Origin: Phoronis australis
Lineage: Eukaryota; Phoronida; Phoronidae
Direction: 5' to 3'
Length of the DNA stretch: 57,337 nt
Assembly: GCA_002633005.1 (NCBI GenBank)
Contig: NMRA01000500.1
Location: forward strand, 111,721 to 169,057
In this document: positions 1 through 12,085 of the stretch, piece after piece
Numbering within the stretch: the stretch's first letter is position 1
How the letters are laid out: each line of letters opens with the position of its first letter
Notes under the pieces: model-generated
The model's input: the letters and a program-made list of their open reading frames with translations, nothing else
What the model was told of the DNA's origin: nothing
Databases searched by the model: none
Position numbers and translations under genes: made by a program

Positions 1-2047
1 TGTTCAGGTTAATTGGGTGTTTCAGATTTTTGGAAGTATAATTGATTTTCTTTGGAAATCTTGGATAACATCTGTATCACTTTCAGCAACTTCAGCTTTA
101 GTACTACTGTTGGTGCCTTGAAACGTTGCTATGCCGTTCTATGTCCTTTCAATTTTTGGTCTAACACTTGGTCTTCTAGTCTACAGCACTCAGCAGTATA
201 CTGTGTAGGTTACTAGGACATGCAGCTGTTTTCTGCACAAACGTATGTGACACCTCTTCTTCTTTTTGATCTACTGATCTACAGAATTCCACAGTCAATC
301 CGCTTTCGTCAGGAAGCTTTCCTAAGCTTTTTTAGGCTCTGACATCACAATTTTGTGCTGTTTGATAAACCTTGAATTATACAGGCATCACAATCCATGG
401 GAGCAGCCATATTGAAGTAACTAAGCACAACAATACAATCTGGCTCTCTGATTGGTCAATTCAATAGAAAAGCGCCATCAAGTGGCAGGAATGAGCATCA
501 AATTTTGTGCAACAAAAACACCTTTTTTTAAAAAAATGTGCAAGTGTAGACGTGGGAACTTTTTGGAATTTGGTTTATAGGCATATTATCTAGCCACATA
601 GAAAAAACTAGGTTGCCCCCCGAAAGTACTCACAAGGATGAACGCTATGAGATCTGGCCCACCGACTAAACCCTGAGGTACCCCCGTGATTACGGTTGAG
701 TAGTCAGAAAGTATACCACCGTATTTGGTGGCCTGTTTACGGTCTTACAAGTAGTTTGTAAACCAAAGGAGTTCGTTATCATTAACTCCATAAGACTCTA
801 GATGCTTTCCTCAAAAATCGTACATGTATAATATCATGAGTTTTACCGTAACGTTTGAATCTATGCAATAGAAAATTTTTGTTATGTTGAACACTGGGTC
901 ATTTAAATTCTTTGGGTTACGGCCAGTGGCAAGTTAAAAAATCCTCTGGGTTTGACAGCCTAGTTTCTTTACGGCGCGTTCTCAGCACAAAAGCACGGTT
1001 TACATGTATCTGCAAAAACTCTACTCTGACGGCATGTAGTTGTCCATGTGTCGCGCGCGCGGCTTGTCTTCAGCGCATGCATGCACTCTCACCGAATCGT
1101 TCAACACCACCCACGTTGACGCTCAGCGTCCTCTCGCAAGACACCTCACCTTACCGACTTCTCTTATACACGCACAGTTTCTGCACTGTCTCCTCAAGCT
1201 GAGTGCAGTGATGGCTTCGGTAGCACTTGGCGTACTCAACTTATTTTTTGACAGATAGACCAACAGGCTCAGGCTCGGAACAGGAGCTGGTTCACCATTT
1301 CACTACCAACTTTCACATGGTCAAAAATAGAATTATTTTATTCTTGGTCTTGCTACAACATCAATATCAGCTGGTACAGCACTCTCGATTGCTCGGTTAC
1401 GCAATGTTTGTTGACAGGGTTATATTAGAGCTAGTGTCCTTGTGTATAAGCTCCTCCCCAGTTGTCAGTCACTGAGCTGGTGAGCACTCAAGCCATATGA
1501 CTTACTGAGGCTTGGTAAAATATAGCTAAAAAAACAACTTTGGATTTTCAAAATGATTTTATTTTTCTTCAGTATACTGTGCATCAAGAATTAAAGATTA
1601 GGATGACATAAAAATGTAAAAAACAGTCAAAAGTCATTTTTTGTGTATCCACCTACCTTAAAAACTTATCACGCACAGAAATTTTTACCACGGTGGCAAA
1701 ACTCCAGCAACAGACAAGCACCCTTATCACGGACAATTTACAACGCAATTGACAAAAGTGTGGTACCGCGTTTGTACAGTGTGACGTCTTCTGACGATCA
1801 GTAAACACTACCTTATTCGTCCCTGGTGCCAGTGCCGGTTTGTCTGTGGGTTTCGAGGTAAGAGTGTGTCATGCGTGGTAAGATTTCTTGGCTTGTGTGG
1901 TATGAGTGAGTTTCGTAATAAGAATGTGTGTCCATCCCTGAACTGTCTTGCATTGCCAAATATTGTCGTAAACAACCTGGGTTGTCAAGCTTAATCCTGA
2001 CCTAGTTTAACACTCGTAACACTATATGCGTAAGCCAAAGGTCTGGA
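1..2047. other. Non-coding stretch, nothing recognised
   Basis: Only short overlapping reading frames (under 100 residues) are present, and none resembles a known family or has exon-like flanks. There is no tandem array or obvious mobile element. Most likely intergenic or intronic DNA. Confidence 0.5.
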
Positions 2048-2403
2048 GCAACATGGAAACCTATTACTAGCAGCGTGTTGCAACATGAAAGCTTATTACC
2101 AGCCGCGCGTTGTAACATGAGAGTTATTGCCACCGGCGCGTTGCAACATGACATCTTATTACTAGCAGTGTGTTGCAATATGACATCTTATTACTAGCAG
2201 TGTGTTGCAACATGACATCTTATTACTATCAGTGTGTTGCAATATGACATCTTATTACTAGCAGTGTGTTGCAATCTGACATCTTATTACCATCAGCGCG
2301 TTGCAACATGAGAACTTATTACCATCAGCGCGTTGCAACATGACAGCTTATTAATAGCAACGCGTTGCAACATGACAGCTTATTACTAACAGCGCGTTGC
2401 ACA
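2048..2403. repeat. 32-bp minisatellite, about 11 copies
   Basis: A contiguous array with unit like TTATTACTAGCAGTGTGTTG followed by CAATATGACATC (32 bp). Copies differ mainly at CATGA/TATGA and GTGTG/GCGCG positions. There are no spacers between copies, so this is a minisatellite and not a CRISPR. Confidence 0.9.
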
Positions 2404-5400
2404 TAGTGTCTAACTCTCAGTGACATTTTCAGACAACCAGATCTTGCACTTTCTGGGAGACAATTGCGGCAAACAATTGACGCGATATCGAAAGCGATAG
2501 AAAATTCATTTTTGTTTTAAGAGTATACATCTAGTTATACAGATGCACACATATAAAAGGAAATCGAAATTTACGTTCAAGTAGCAAGTATTAAATACCT
2601 CACAATTTCAGACTTGATCTATTCTCTTACATAAGTGATCTACTTAAGTTTTTTGTCAAATGTCAAGTGATACATTCGGGAGATTTTTATTGTCATTTTT
2701 CTGTGTTGATATTAGGATGCTGTTGAATATATTGGTGATTTAATTATGTTTCTTGTTGTTCTTATGCTTTTCTTAGGCACTTGGGAGCGGGTAGAAAAAG
2801 CAATTTTGAGGTGTATAAAACTGAATATTAAATATAGATTAAGCCTTACTTTAGAAGCAGCGGGTTGAGCCGCTCGCCTAAACTGAAATGACATTAGAAC
2901 ATTGTCATCATTTCGCCGGTGCCCTCGTTTTTAGATCGCCACCCCTTATCGCCAACGGCTGAATTTCTACCTCAAAAACGAGTATTCACAAAAAAGCCTG
3001 TCACCGATTATGTTTTGCGATTGTGGATTATACCTTCTAGGAAAGTTTATTCAGAGCAACCGGCAAAATCTCGTATTATATTTTCATACGTAAAGACTGT
3101 ACCATTTTGGGTTTAATAATCCATGACTGGATAAAAGTTATTACAGAGGGATTCTCTTGAAACAGGCTCCAAACTTTCTGTTATTTCTACATGAGTTACG
3201 GATTCCAACAGGCCAGCACAATTCTGTAGCCAGCAAACGCTGTACATGTAGGTTATTGAGTGCGGCTTACTAAGTTTTTTCGGCGGTGTGTCAACTTCGC
3301 TCTCGACGGATGTATTTCATAGAGCAGCACGGTTTTTAATTTTGAAACGCGCATCGAGATGTGCTTAAATTCTGAGGGTGCACATTTCCAGCCCCTGCTG
3401 TAAAAGTGTTTGAATTCAGCCGATGACAGCACTTGGAGAAGCAGCACACCACAACAGTGTAATTTTCTATAAGACTGTTCTCAGGTTCTTGGACAATTGG
3501 ACTTTCTTGTCAGCTCAAACTGACCATGGACCCGTTCCGAAACACCAACTTGAGTTCATTTTTGTTTAAGTCTAAGATTTGTCTTAACCTCCAATTTTTG
3601 AAACTTCCCCAGCCGATCATTTTCTAGGAATAGACTTAACACATCTTAAAATTGTCATAGCTAAGTCAGTGTTCGGACCCTAGCTTTACAAATATTATTT
3701 CACACTCCCTCGTGCTTTATTGGATTAAATGCAACAACCGTATGGCAAACCGCTGGCACGCTGCCGAACACGTTAAAAAGGTCTAACTTCAGCATATGAA
3801 GCTCAAAATACATGTATAAAATTGACAGTCTGAAAACTTTGAGTTTCCTACCTCTATTTAAAAATATATTAGCAAAAGTTAAGGGTACTGTTTCGGAAAT
3901 ATCATACTGTATTTTTTTGTTTTTATGCCTGAATAGGAGTTACTGTAAAGAAAACTTGTTCTGTTAAACTTCGCTTTTTCAATCTCGTGATTATGCATAT
4001 TGCATAATGGCGACGGGTACAGTGATAATCCAAAGCTACCAAATCTCAGATATAAACCAATGGCTCAAAGGTGAAACAGTGCATTTTCTGGACACGTTTT
4101 TTAAAGTATGACGTTAATCGGGCCGTTGCTCAAGTATAAGACCAGTCTTAATTTTTCGTGTTAAATGCTATGCATTCATGGGGTACAGAATTACTAGTAT
4201 GCTGGATTTTACCGTAAAACGTTCAATAGTCCTGGGTATTTTTGAGACACGTTGCCTCACGAGTTATAATAAGTTATCATTCCGAAATATGACAGAAAAC
4301 CACAGACGAAAAATGGGCCGTGGGCGCTTTCTTGGAAACGAGAAACGACAACGAACAATTTTTGGGCAACTAAAATGGTGTTATGTTTGGTTGGTTGGTC
4401 TGATGAATGAAAAAAACGAACGACGCCGCAAAACTGACATGGACTCTGAAATTATTCAAAGGCTTGGCGAGGTACATGTACACTTGTCGGCTGGGTATAC
4501 GGTGCCACAGCTGAGAAAGCGGGCACACAGACCCGTATGTCCACGCTCAGATCTAGGAAGCTATTCTCTTCGTACGGGTGCACATTCTACATGTATGCTT
4601 CCGCCCAAACTTTTTGCCTCCCACGAATATATTTCTTCATCAGCCTTGCCCCCGCACATCATTCCCAGCCAGGCGAGAAGCGTGACGGAACCGGGGTATA
4701 TACGTCTGTCACACAGGAATAGCGTCACTGAGAGGAATTTCGTACGCGGCGAGAGACGTCTTGGTACCATGTACGTTGGGATCACACGCAGTGGAAGTGT
4801 GTAGCCTGTTAGGTCTCGCAAGATTTTTCATCTCCAATATACCCCATACAGGCTCATGCGCCTTATCTCAGCAATTATGCGCATTTCCCACTAAGGCGCA
4901 TACGCTCAGTTGCTAGGTTTTACGGTATAAGACGACATTTTTACAAATACTGTATGGATCTTTTACTTTATCAGGGGTGCAAAATGAACTATAGATTCAT
5001 GATATTAGTCTCATATTTATCAATTTCTCGAATTGCCGACCCTTTCCATTGTTGAGCTTAAACTTGCTTATTTTTAAATTGCAACCTGTCTTTTTATGAA
5101 ACTTTCCATCACAGTAATTAGAATATTCCATTGACACAATTTACGTTGTTGTGACAAATTGGGCTGCTGTGACAATTTGGTGTGCTGTGACAATTTGTAC
5201 TATAGTACAGACTCATATTGGGCAAATTGTCACAATTTTGAAGCTGTGGCACCTTGGGACGGTTTGACAATTTGGACCTTTACACTGCACACCCTTTCGA
5301 ATTACACTGCTTTAGTACACGTATACTTATAACGATTCATTGCGTACAAATAAGAACAAAATAGCAAACAAGCTGTGGTTCATGTGCTCTCTAGAATCTT

Positions 5401-5550
5401 TATTAAGTTCGAAAGTAGGGATGCCTGACATTCCCAATGTTTTGGCTTGCACAGAGCCAACTGCGCACTGGATGGTGGAAAGAGACTACGATGTTTGGGG
5501 ATACAAAGGCAAACATAAGAAATTTGCAAGAAGATAAAAAGAGGACACAG
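2404..5550. other. Gene-free stretch, nothing recognised
   Basis: No homology-bearing reading frame was found on either strand. A 208-codon plus-strand frame at 4178-4804 is the longest; it has a basic, low-information composition and matches no family I know. The piece near 5130-5280 repeats a short ACAATTTG motif several times (CTGTGACAATTTG and variants) without forming a clean array. Confidence 0.4.
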
Positions 5551-5556
5551 CACGAA

Positions 5557-5774
5557 CACACGGAGTGGACGGCAATGTACACCATAACACACGGAGTGGA
5601 CGGCAATGTACACCATAACACACGGAGTGGACGGCAATATACACCATAACACACGGAGTGGACGGCAATATACACCATAACACACGGAGTGGACGGCAAT
5701 ATACACCATAACACACGGAGTGGACGGCAATATACACCATAACACACGGAGTGGACGGCAATATACACCATAAC
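5557..5774. repeat. 31-bp minisatellite, 7 copies
   Basis: The unit reads CGGAGTGGACGGCAATATAC then ACCATAACACA (31 bp). The first two copies carry GTAC where the other five have ATAC. The array starts only about 60 bases beyond the 3' edge of a transporter-like exon (5832-6067, minus strand), so it lies in the following intron. The unit is not a multiple of 3 and contains no stop codon in any minus-strand frame, so three overlapping long frames are an artefact of the repeat. Confidence 0.93.
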
Positions 5775-6710
5775 ATATGTGGATGCACAGTCATTACAAG
5801 GTAGTAATTTAAAAAAATTAAGAATACGAACCATTGGAAAACATGCCAACGCCTTATTAAAAACAAGTACATAGGCTTGAGGCACAATTTCCAAATCTGT
5901 TTTCCAAACCTAATCTTGAAGGCGTAGTAGACAAAGCAGAAAACTGTTAGGCATGTGACCCACAATAGCCAAATTGACCCATCGTCTCCGAACTTGTAAG
6001 TCATGGCTCCGATGAAATAGGCGGCATAGCACATTGAAATAAAGACGTAAACACATCTCCAGATGTTCTGAAAATGTACGATAACCTTTAAAGATGTATT
6101 TGTATGCTTCTAACTATGGTAATGAATAGCAGGAACTAAACGACAATGATATTTGAACATCATCTACGCTAAAAAATAGTGCAACTGTATTCATTGACAA
6201 CTTGTAAATTTGAAAACAAAAAAACCTGCAAATAGGTGACCTTTGCACTAATGACGTACCTTAACCCGCATCATGCATTTTTATTCTCCAACACCACGTC
6301 GCGATTCTGATTTACGTCGGATCATTTTCGACGAAAAACTCGTTCTTAAAGACATTTGGCGATTTTTAACCTACTTCATCTTCACATCGTTGCTATTTGT
6401 TGTGTTTCTAACTAATTTGACCAAGCAAACACAGACATAAGGAAATAGCGTGCGAGTTCCACTTTAAAAAATAAAATATCTGAACATTAAATGGTAATAA
6501 ATAGAAACGTTAGGAATATCAAGTATTTAAAAATACATTTCACAAGAGGCTGAACTACTTACATCTTTGTTGTCGGTGTAAAACCTTGACAGGCCGCTTT
6601 GTATGCTTCCAATGCCTCTCTGACAACTCAGCGTCCTCGTGTTGTTGCCATTCAATAGTGCCTGTAGCGTTCATCGGAATGATAACGTGAGTGCCATCTG
6701 TTGGCTGCTC

Positions 6711-7202
6711 CTTAAAATGAAGTGAGCATACATTTGGTGGAAATCAAGACACAAACGCACTTTGATATATACTCTGCCGCTATCATTCTTTCCTGCCTGG
6801 AAATTCCATTTTTCAACAATACTGACAGAAGCATCCATGCTTCGGTGATACTTAGTGTCAACATTCCCAGTAACTGTTTCATACCAATAGGCGTGACACC
6901 TATCGGTGTTAGACTGGTGTCACTTTCCTTATATTTAACGTGATCTTCAGGTTTGAGAACAACTTGTAAATTATTGTTGCTCGGAAATGGTAAGGTAATG
7001 CTGCACGTCCATCAAGGTCTGCTCCTCCACAATTTTAATTGTAACACAAACTACTACATAATTGTACGTTTTGCTGAATCTCGCCAGTTGCTCTCCATTA
7101 TACAAACGTAAGAGACGGTGTGCCATTTAGCAGTATAAAGTCCAGAGTAGATAGCTATTACGGAATGTGGTGACAGACTTGTTAATGTAATTCCACTTAT
7201 TC
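6711..7202. other. No feature recognised
   Basis: This would be intron of the partial transporter copy. It contains no conserved reading frame or repeat. Confidence 0.35.
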
Positions 7203-7878
7203 ATTAGCTATAGATTGCACACATACGCAATGATTTGTCTAGCTATAGATTGTACACATACACAATGATTTATCTAGCTATAGATTGTACACGTACACAA
7301 TGATTTGTATAGCTATAGATTGTACACATAGACAATGATTTGTAAAGCTATAGATTGTACACATACACAATGATTTGTCTAGCTATAGATTGTACATATA
7401 CACAATGATTTGTCTAGTTATAGATTGTACACATACATAATGATTTGTCTAGCTATAGATTGTACACATACACACAATGATTTGTCTAGCTATAGATTGT
7501 ACACATACACAATGATTTGTCTAGCTATAGATTGCACACATACACAATGATTTGTCTAGCTATAGATTGTACACATACACCATGATTTGTCTAGCTATAG
7601 ATTGTACACATACACAATGATCTGTCTAGCTGTAGATTGTACACATACACCATGATTTGTCTAGCTATAGATTGTACACAAACACAATGATTTGTCTAGC
7701 TATAGATTGTACACATACACCATGATTTGTCTAGCTATAGATTGTACACATACACAATGATTTATCTAGATATAGATTGTACACATACACAATGATTTGT
7801 CTAGCTACATGTATAGATTGTACATATACACAATGATCTGTTTAGCTATAGATTGCACACATACACAATGATTTGTCA
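7203..7878. repeat. 35-bp minisatellite, about 19 copies
   Basis: Unit TGTCTAGCTATAGATTGTAC then ACATACACAATGATT (35 bp), repeated head to tail without spacers. Most copies are over 90% alike. One copy has an inserted CATGTA and one has an extra CA pair. The array ends 15 bp before a candidate terminal exon on the minus strand. Confidence 0.95.
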
Positions 7879-7892
7879 AACTGAAAACCAAA

Positions 7893-8014
7893 CTAAACCC
7901 TTAGGATGGCCTTGAGGCGAGTTTCGACGTTGTTAAGCATTTTCTTGACATTTCCACCGATCTCTGAGACTTGGGTAGCTTTAAAGTCTATTTCGTGTTG
8001 AGGTTTCAGATAAA
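7893..8014 (-). CDS. Candidate terminal coding exon of an unidentified gene
   Basis: After a plausible acceptor (TTTATCACAG) one frame stays open for 40 codons: YLKPQHEIDFKATQVSEIGG, then a helical, charged stretch, ending ILRV and TAG. Composition is coding-like (K/E/V-rich, predicted amphipathic helix) and the other frames close quickly. It needs a phase-1 donor upstream. It lies inside the interval spanned by the partial transporter copy but does not resemble a transporter segment. I do not recognise the family, and chance is possible. Confidence 0.28.
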
Positions 8015-8932
8015 CTGTGATAAAAATGAATAGTTAAAACTGTATTTACCGCTTTTCAGGGCCTTGGGTCTATTTTTTGTACTCTAAATTGAACTTGAAA
8101 GATTTTCAACATTTTTGTTGTTGTAGTTTTATGCGAGCTCAACCAACGTGTTGGTTATTCTTTGCTTGAGTACACTTTCGTTCTGGCAGATGACTGTCTA
8201 ATTCGAGCTTGAATTTAATGACCTCGGCATAAGCACTTTAAATTTAAGTCGTAACTGGATTGTTCAACTTCTATGCCCGTTTGTCTGCTAAACAGGACGA
8301 GATGTAATCTTTGACCGATTAAAATTCTTCGCTTAACCTAAAAAATCGAATGTTCTCCACCAATTGTTGGCATAATTCTAAAAACTTTTCTCCCCCAAGT
8401 AGTCAAATCCGCTTTGAAAACTCGATAACGAAATACTTTGAATTGTTTGCATCCGTACATGCATGCAATTTTGGGACAAATTATTGCCAGTGGACTGTGT
8501 CGATAGATATTACGTCTCAATTCTAAAATTACGTGATGGGCAAACTGAGCCTAAATGGCAATTGGGTCAGCAGCTGCACAAGTCAGGTTCATTGCAACAG
8601 CACATTTCTGCGAAAGCAAAAGCAAAAGTACACATTCACGAAGTAGTTTTAGTACTTTTATGTGGTAAGCAACGTGAGCTTGCATTGCCAGTAGAGCAGT
8701 ACTAGAAGACCATGTGCTTCAGTCACAGAAGTCCAGAATCAATGGCCACGAAGATTTTTGCAAAAGCAAAAGCAAAATAAACGCACATGAATCCCAAGTT
8801 ATTTTTATGAAAATGCCTTGAACAACTGTTGAAGTGTTTGACAGCGAGGATTCCTGCAATTCTGTTCAACTTTGCACGCCACGTGCTTTATAGTCACGGA
8901 TCATGGCACCAGAACACGGATACCTCAGTGTA

Positions 8933-8933
<1 letters not shown>
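8015..8933. other. No feature recognised
   Basis: Two copies of a GCAAAAGCAAAAGCAAAA-type run (near 8610 and 8760) are the only local repetition. There is no supported gene. Confidence 0.35.
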
Positions 8934-8972
<39 letters not shown>

Positions 8973-9066
8973 ACATATATACACACATACACATACACAT
9001 TTCCATTTATATTTACATATACATATACATATACATCTGCATCTACATCTACAGGTACATATACGT
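8934..9066. repeat. Microsatellite (AT)n grading into (ACATAT)n and (ACATCT)n
   Basis: An uninterrupted AT dinucleotide run of about 35 bases passes into ATACAC/ACATAT hexanucleotide repeats. It generates spurious IYIYIY and HIHIHI frames on both strands. Confidence 0.95.
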
Positions 9067-11169
9067 TTATGAATATAATTACTTTGTTTTGAATGACGCT
9101 TTCCGTGTCTATATCACACGTTAACACGTTATTTATCTTCACCGTCGTTGGAATTAAGCAGAAGTATGTTAGACACTTAGGACGTTGATAGTGCGCCTAC
9201 ATTTACAGAGAAGAATACCGATGAACAGTGGTACTAGTTTGCTATAGGAAACAAACATGTTGAATTTTCTGTCGTTCAACCTATACACCAGTTAAATGCT
9301 GATTTTCCAAACACTCCCAGAACAGCTCTAGTGAATTTGGGGGTACAATCAAAGAATAGACTTCTACAATAAAACAAACCACAGTAGGCCTACAACAGTA
9401 CATACCTAAATGATATGTCATAATTCAGCAATGACCTGCAAGAAATCATACGTGCAAATTGGTTTGATTTCAACGCGTTACGGTATACCCCTGAAATTTT
9501 GTCTGTATTCAGCGGTCAGTTCACTCATTTCAATACCACTTGGCAGAGATCTACTCAACATTTGTACATATAGGTGAAAGTCTGCTTAGAACTACTTATA
9601 AAAATAACAAATTACAACCACATTTGGGAGACTCTCTGTCTTTTCTATCTAATTGATACTTGGAAGTGCAAAAATGTAGTAACTTGATTATGAATGGGGC
9701 TACATACATACGTTGCTACAGAGACTTTTACAAAATTGTGCGATTTTGGTGAGGCACCTTACTTCTACAGATCTGTACATGTACGTTATGAAAATGCTAA
9801 CTGCATAGACGTTTTAGATGTGGGGTGAACCTAAATTCTGCTTGTTATCAGATGTGGGGGTGAATTCAGATACTGATTACTATTTCATTCACACAAGTCC
9901 AGCTTCAGCTTAGATGTTTAGTCAGAAAGATGAATGAATTAACACCTCTCAAGGTCTCCATCGAACAACTAAGCCTTCAAACATAACTAAGATGGCAAAT
10001 GAAACCTGTGATATTAAGCTCAAACACACTACAGTACACTTACATGTATATCGTTGTAGTAATCTCTCTCGCACTTTTATGCTCAAGGTAAATCTCCGAA
10101 AAGTACTAAATTTTAGCTGAAAGTGGGCATTAAATTGGCAGTAAAACAACTCGTTCCTTTAGCAACCACAAGGTATTGCACACAAAAGACTGGATGAGGG
10201 CATGAAGGTGTGGGCATTAACCCTTATCGTGACATAGCCTTACTGATTTTTGACTGATCCTCCCAATGATAGAGCTTAACATTTGGACTTTGGTTGTAGT
10301 ATAGATATAAAGGCATTCATAACTTGTTTGGATTTGCAACGAAAACCTTAATTTATCCTGCAAGTGTCATGTGCCCGTAACATGAAACAGTCTCAACTAG
10401 GGAATCAATTAAGTTTCTCAAATCTTTTGCGAATTTGTTTCGTTCTCACACATGCTATGTTTTTAACACATACCTTTATTATGAGATACTTATGGCATTT
10501 TCTAATGATATAGCTAAAATTGAACTCTTAACTTAGTCACAATAATTAGGAATTTAGTCCTTAAATTGCGGGCGTTCAGTAAAAAGAACGTAGTCCTTGC
10601 TTATTTTCATTATTTTATCGTAAAGTTGTATCATAGCTAAAAAATCGACTTAGTTTTGAGACGTCGAATTTGTATAAAAACGTGTGTTCTGCATTTTACC
10701 GGGTTTTTAAAGCCACATTTCAATGACTGCGTCTAATGTCCTTCGCAAAAATGCAAATAGGAATTTGATGTCCATCAGGTGCATGTAGACGTGTGTACTG
10801 TTGGGGTCCTTGGTTAGCTGGTAACGTAACTCAACACCGTTAAATTGGTAAGAACATCGTGGTCATATCATCTTGCATTCATCGGAGACACAAATGTTTA
10901 TATCACCAGTAAGGGTGACCTTGAGGTCTTTTCGCGAATATCAGTGAAGATAAATATAATCTTAGAAAAAAGCTAGGTCATATTATGCGTGACATGGCCT
11001 CTTACCTTCTGGAATGTTCACGTCTAACAACTTTGTGGCTATTATTGGATATCTCACTGCAGTTAGTAGGTCATTTTAGAGGTTTTTGTTTCACTCTCAT
11101 TTTGTCCCACACTCTGTGAAGACTACAAACAAGGACACAGCCCACTCCCTATGCTGGTGTGTTACCGTG
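9067..11169. other. Gene-free stretch, nothing recognised
   Basis: Only short isolated frames; no conserved domain and no tandem or inverted repeat that I could see. Confidence 0.4.
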
Positions 11170-11439
11170 AGCTTGATGTTGACATCAGTGTAGAAGGCTG
11201 GATTGGCCTCATCACTTGTTGTCGCGCCGTTGTCTAGTTGTTCGTTCCTCGGCACCACCTCAGTCGTTACAGACTTGAGCTCCACATCCATGTTGCAGGG
11301 TACTCTGGGAGAAAATATTGAACGAATATGCGTAACAATAGTCCAGCAGTTTTGAAATAAATGGAAGAATCTCGGTTAAATTCTCCAAGACGAATGACAC
11401 GCCATGTTGATTGGCCGAGTCTTCTGTTTTTTTTATATT

Positions 11440-12085
11440 TTGACCCCGTTAATATTATTATTATAGAATTTTAATTCTTTTTAGACGCATAAATTTAAAT
11501 ATTAACGGCGTAAAATAATACCTTATGGCGTAAATTAGTTAGTTGCGGGATAAATTAACTGTTGTCGATGCAAATAATTTTAGCGAGTAAATTAATTATT
11601 TGCAGGGCAAATTAAGTTTTAAGTACTTACATAATTGTTGGCGTACTGAAATCTATCGTTGGTTAGATGGGTGTACGTTATAGACGTAAATTACGCCCCT
11701 AAATTCATTCTTGTGAACGGCGTAAATTAAATATTAACGGCATAAATGAATTCCTTACGGCGTAATTGAATCATCAACCGCGTAAATTAACTTTTCTTGG
11801 CGTAAATTATTTTACTGCGTAAATCAATTATTTGCAGTGCATATTAACTTATAACTATCGATTGTCAAATGGATGAAATTTACGCAAGTAAATTACGTGC
11901 GTAAAGTAATTCTTCTGAACGACGTATTTACTATGAACAACGTCAATTAACTTTTAACAGGATAAATTGTGTTTACGGCGGAAATTAGTTATTGGTGGCC
12001 CAAATTAACTTTTAACGATAGAATTCTTTACGGCTTAAATTATTTACTAACGGCCAAATTATTATTTAATGGCGAACATTAATTA
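11440..12085. repeat. Degenerate GCGTAAATTA-type AT-rich repeat
   Basis: The motif GCGTAAATTA and variants (GGCGTAAATTA, GCAAATTAACTTTTAACGG, GTAAATTATTT) recurs more than 20 times at irregular spacing of about 20-30 bp, in places paired with its complement (TAATTTACGC-like). It has no reading frame. It looks like an old, heavily diverged minisatellite. The period is not clean enough to fix a unit length by eye. Confidence 0.65.

Larger units (their letters stand above)
5832..11291 (-). pseudogene. Partial second copy of SLC28-type nucleoside transporter (5' part, frameshifted)
   Basis: Three exon-like segments are visible. A candidate initial exon lies at about 11170-11291: ATG in the context CAACATGG, starting MDVELKSVTTEVV and ending in phase 0 before GTAACA. 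The next is 6563-6710, preceded by TTTTAAG and followed by GTAAGT. The third, 5832-6067, is preceded by TTTTCAG and encodes [17 protein letters not shown] and further membrane segments; it is exactly 236 bp, the same length as its counterpart in the intact gene. The 6563-6710 exon is 148 bp against 171 bp in the intact copy: two codons and a separate 17-bp block are missing, which shifts the frame. No later transporter exons were found to the left. I infer a head-to-tail duplication that has decayed; an assembly error in the 17-bp region, or exons outside the window, are alternatives. Assigning the first exon to this gene is the weakest part. Confidence 0.7.

Noticed and set aside
4178-4804. 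208-codon open frame on the plus strand
   Set aside because: No family resemblance, atypical composition and no exon-like or promoter context; probably chance in a stretch of moderate GC.
5380-6034. Three overlapping minus-strand frames of 121-182 codons
   Set aside because: Their shared part is the 31-bp minisatellite, open in every frame. Only 5832-6067 is a real (transporter-derived) exon.
7203-7878. 35-bp repeats considered as a CRISPR array
   Set aside because: Repeats are directly adjacent without spacers, and the window is from an animal genome.
8872-9142. Reading frames across the AT/ACATAT microsatellite
   Set aside because: Products are IYIY or HIHI low-complexity strings created by the repeat.
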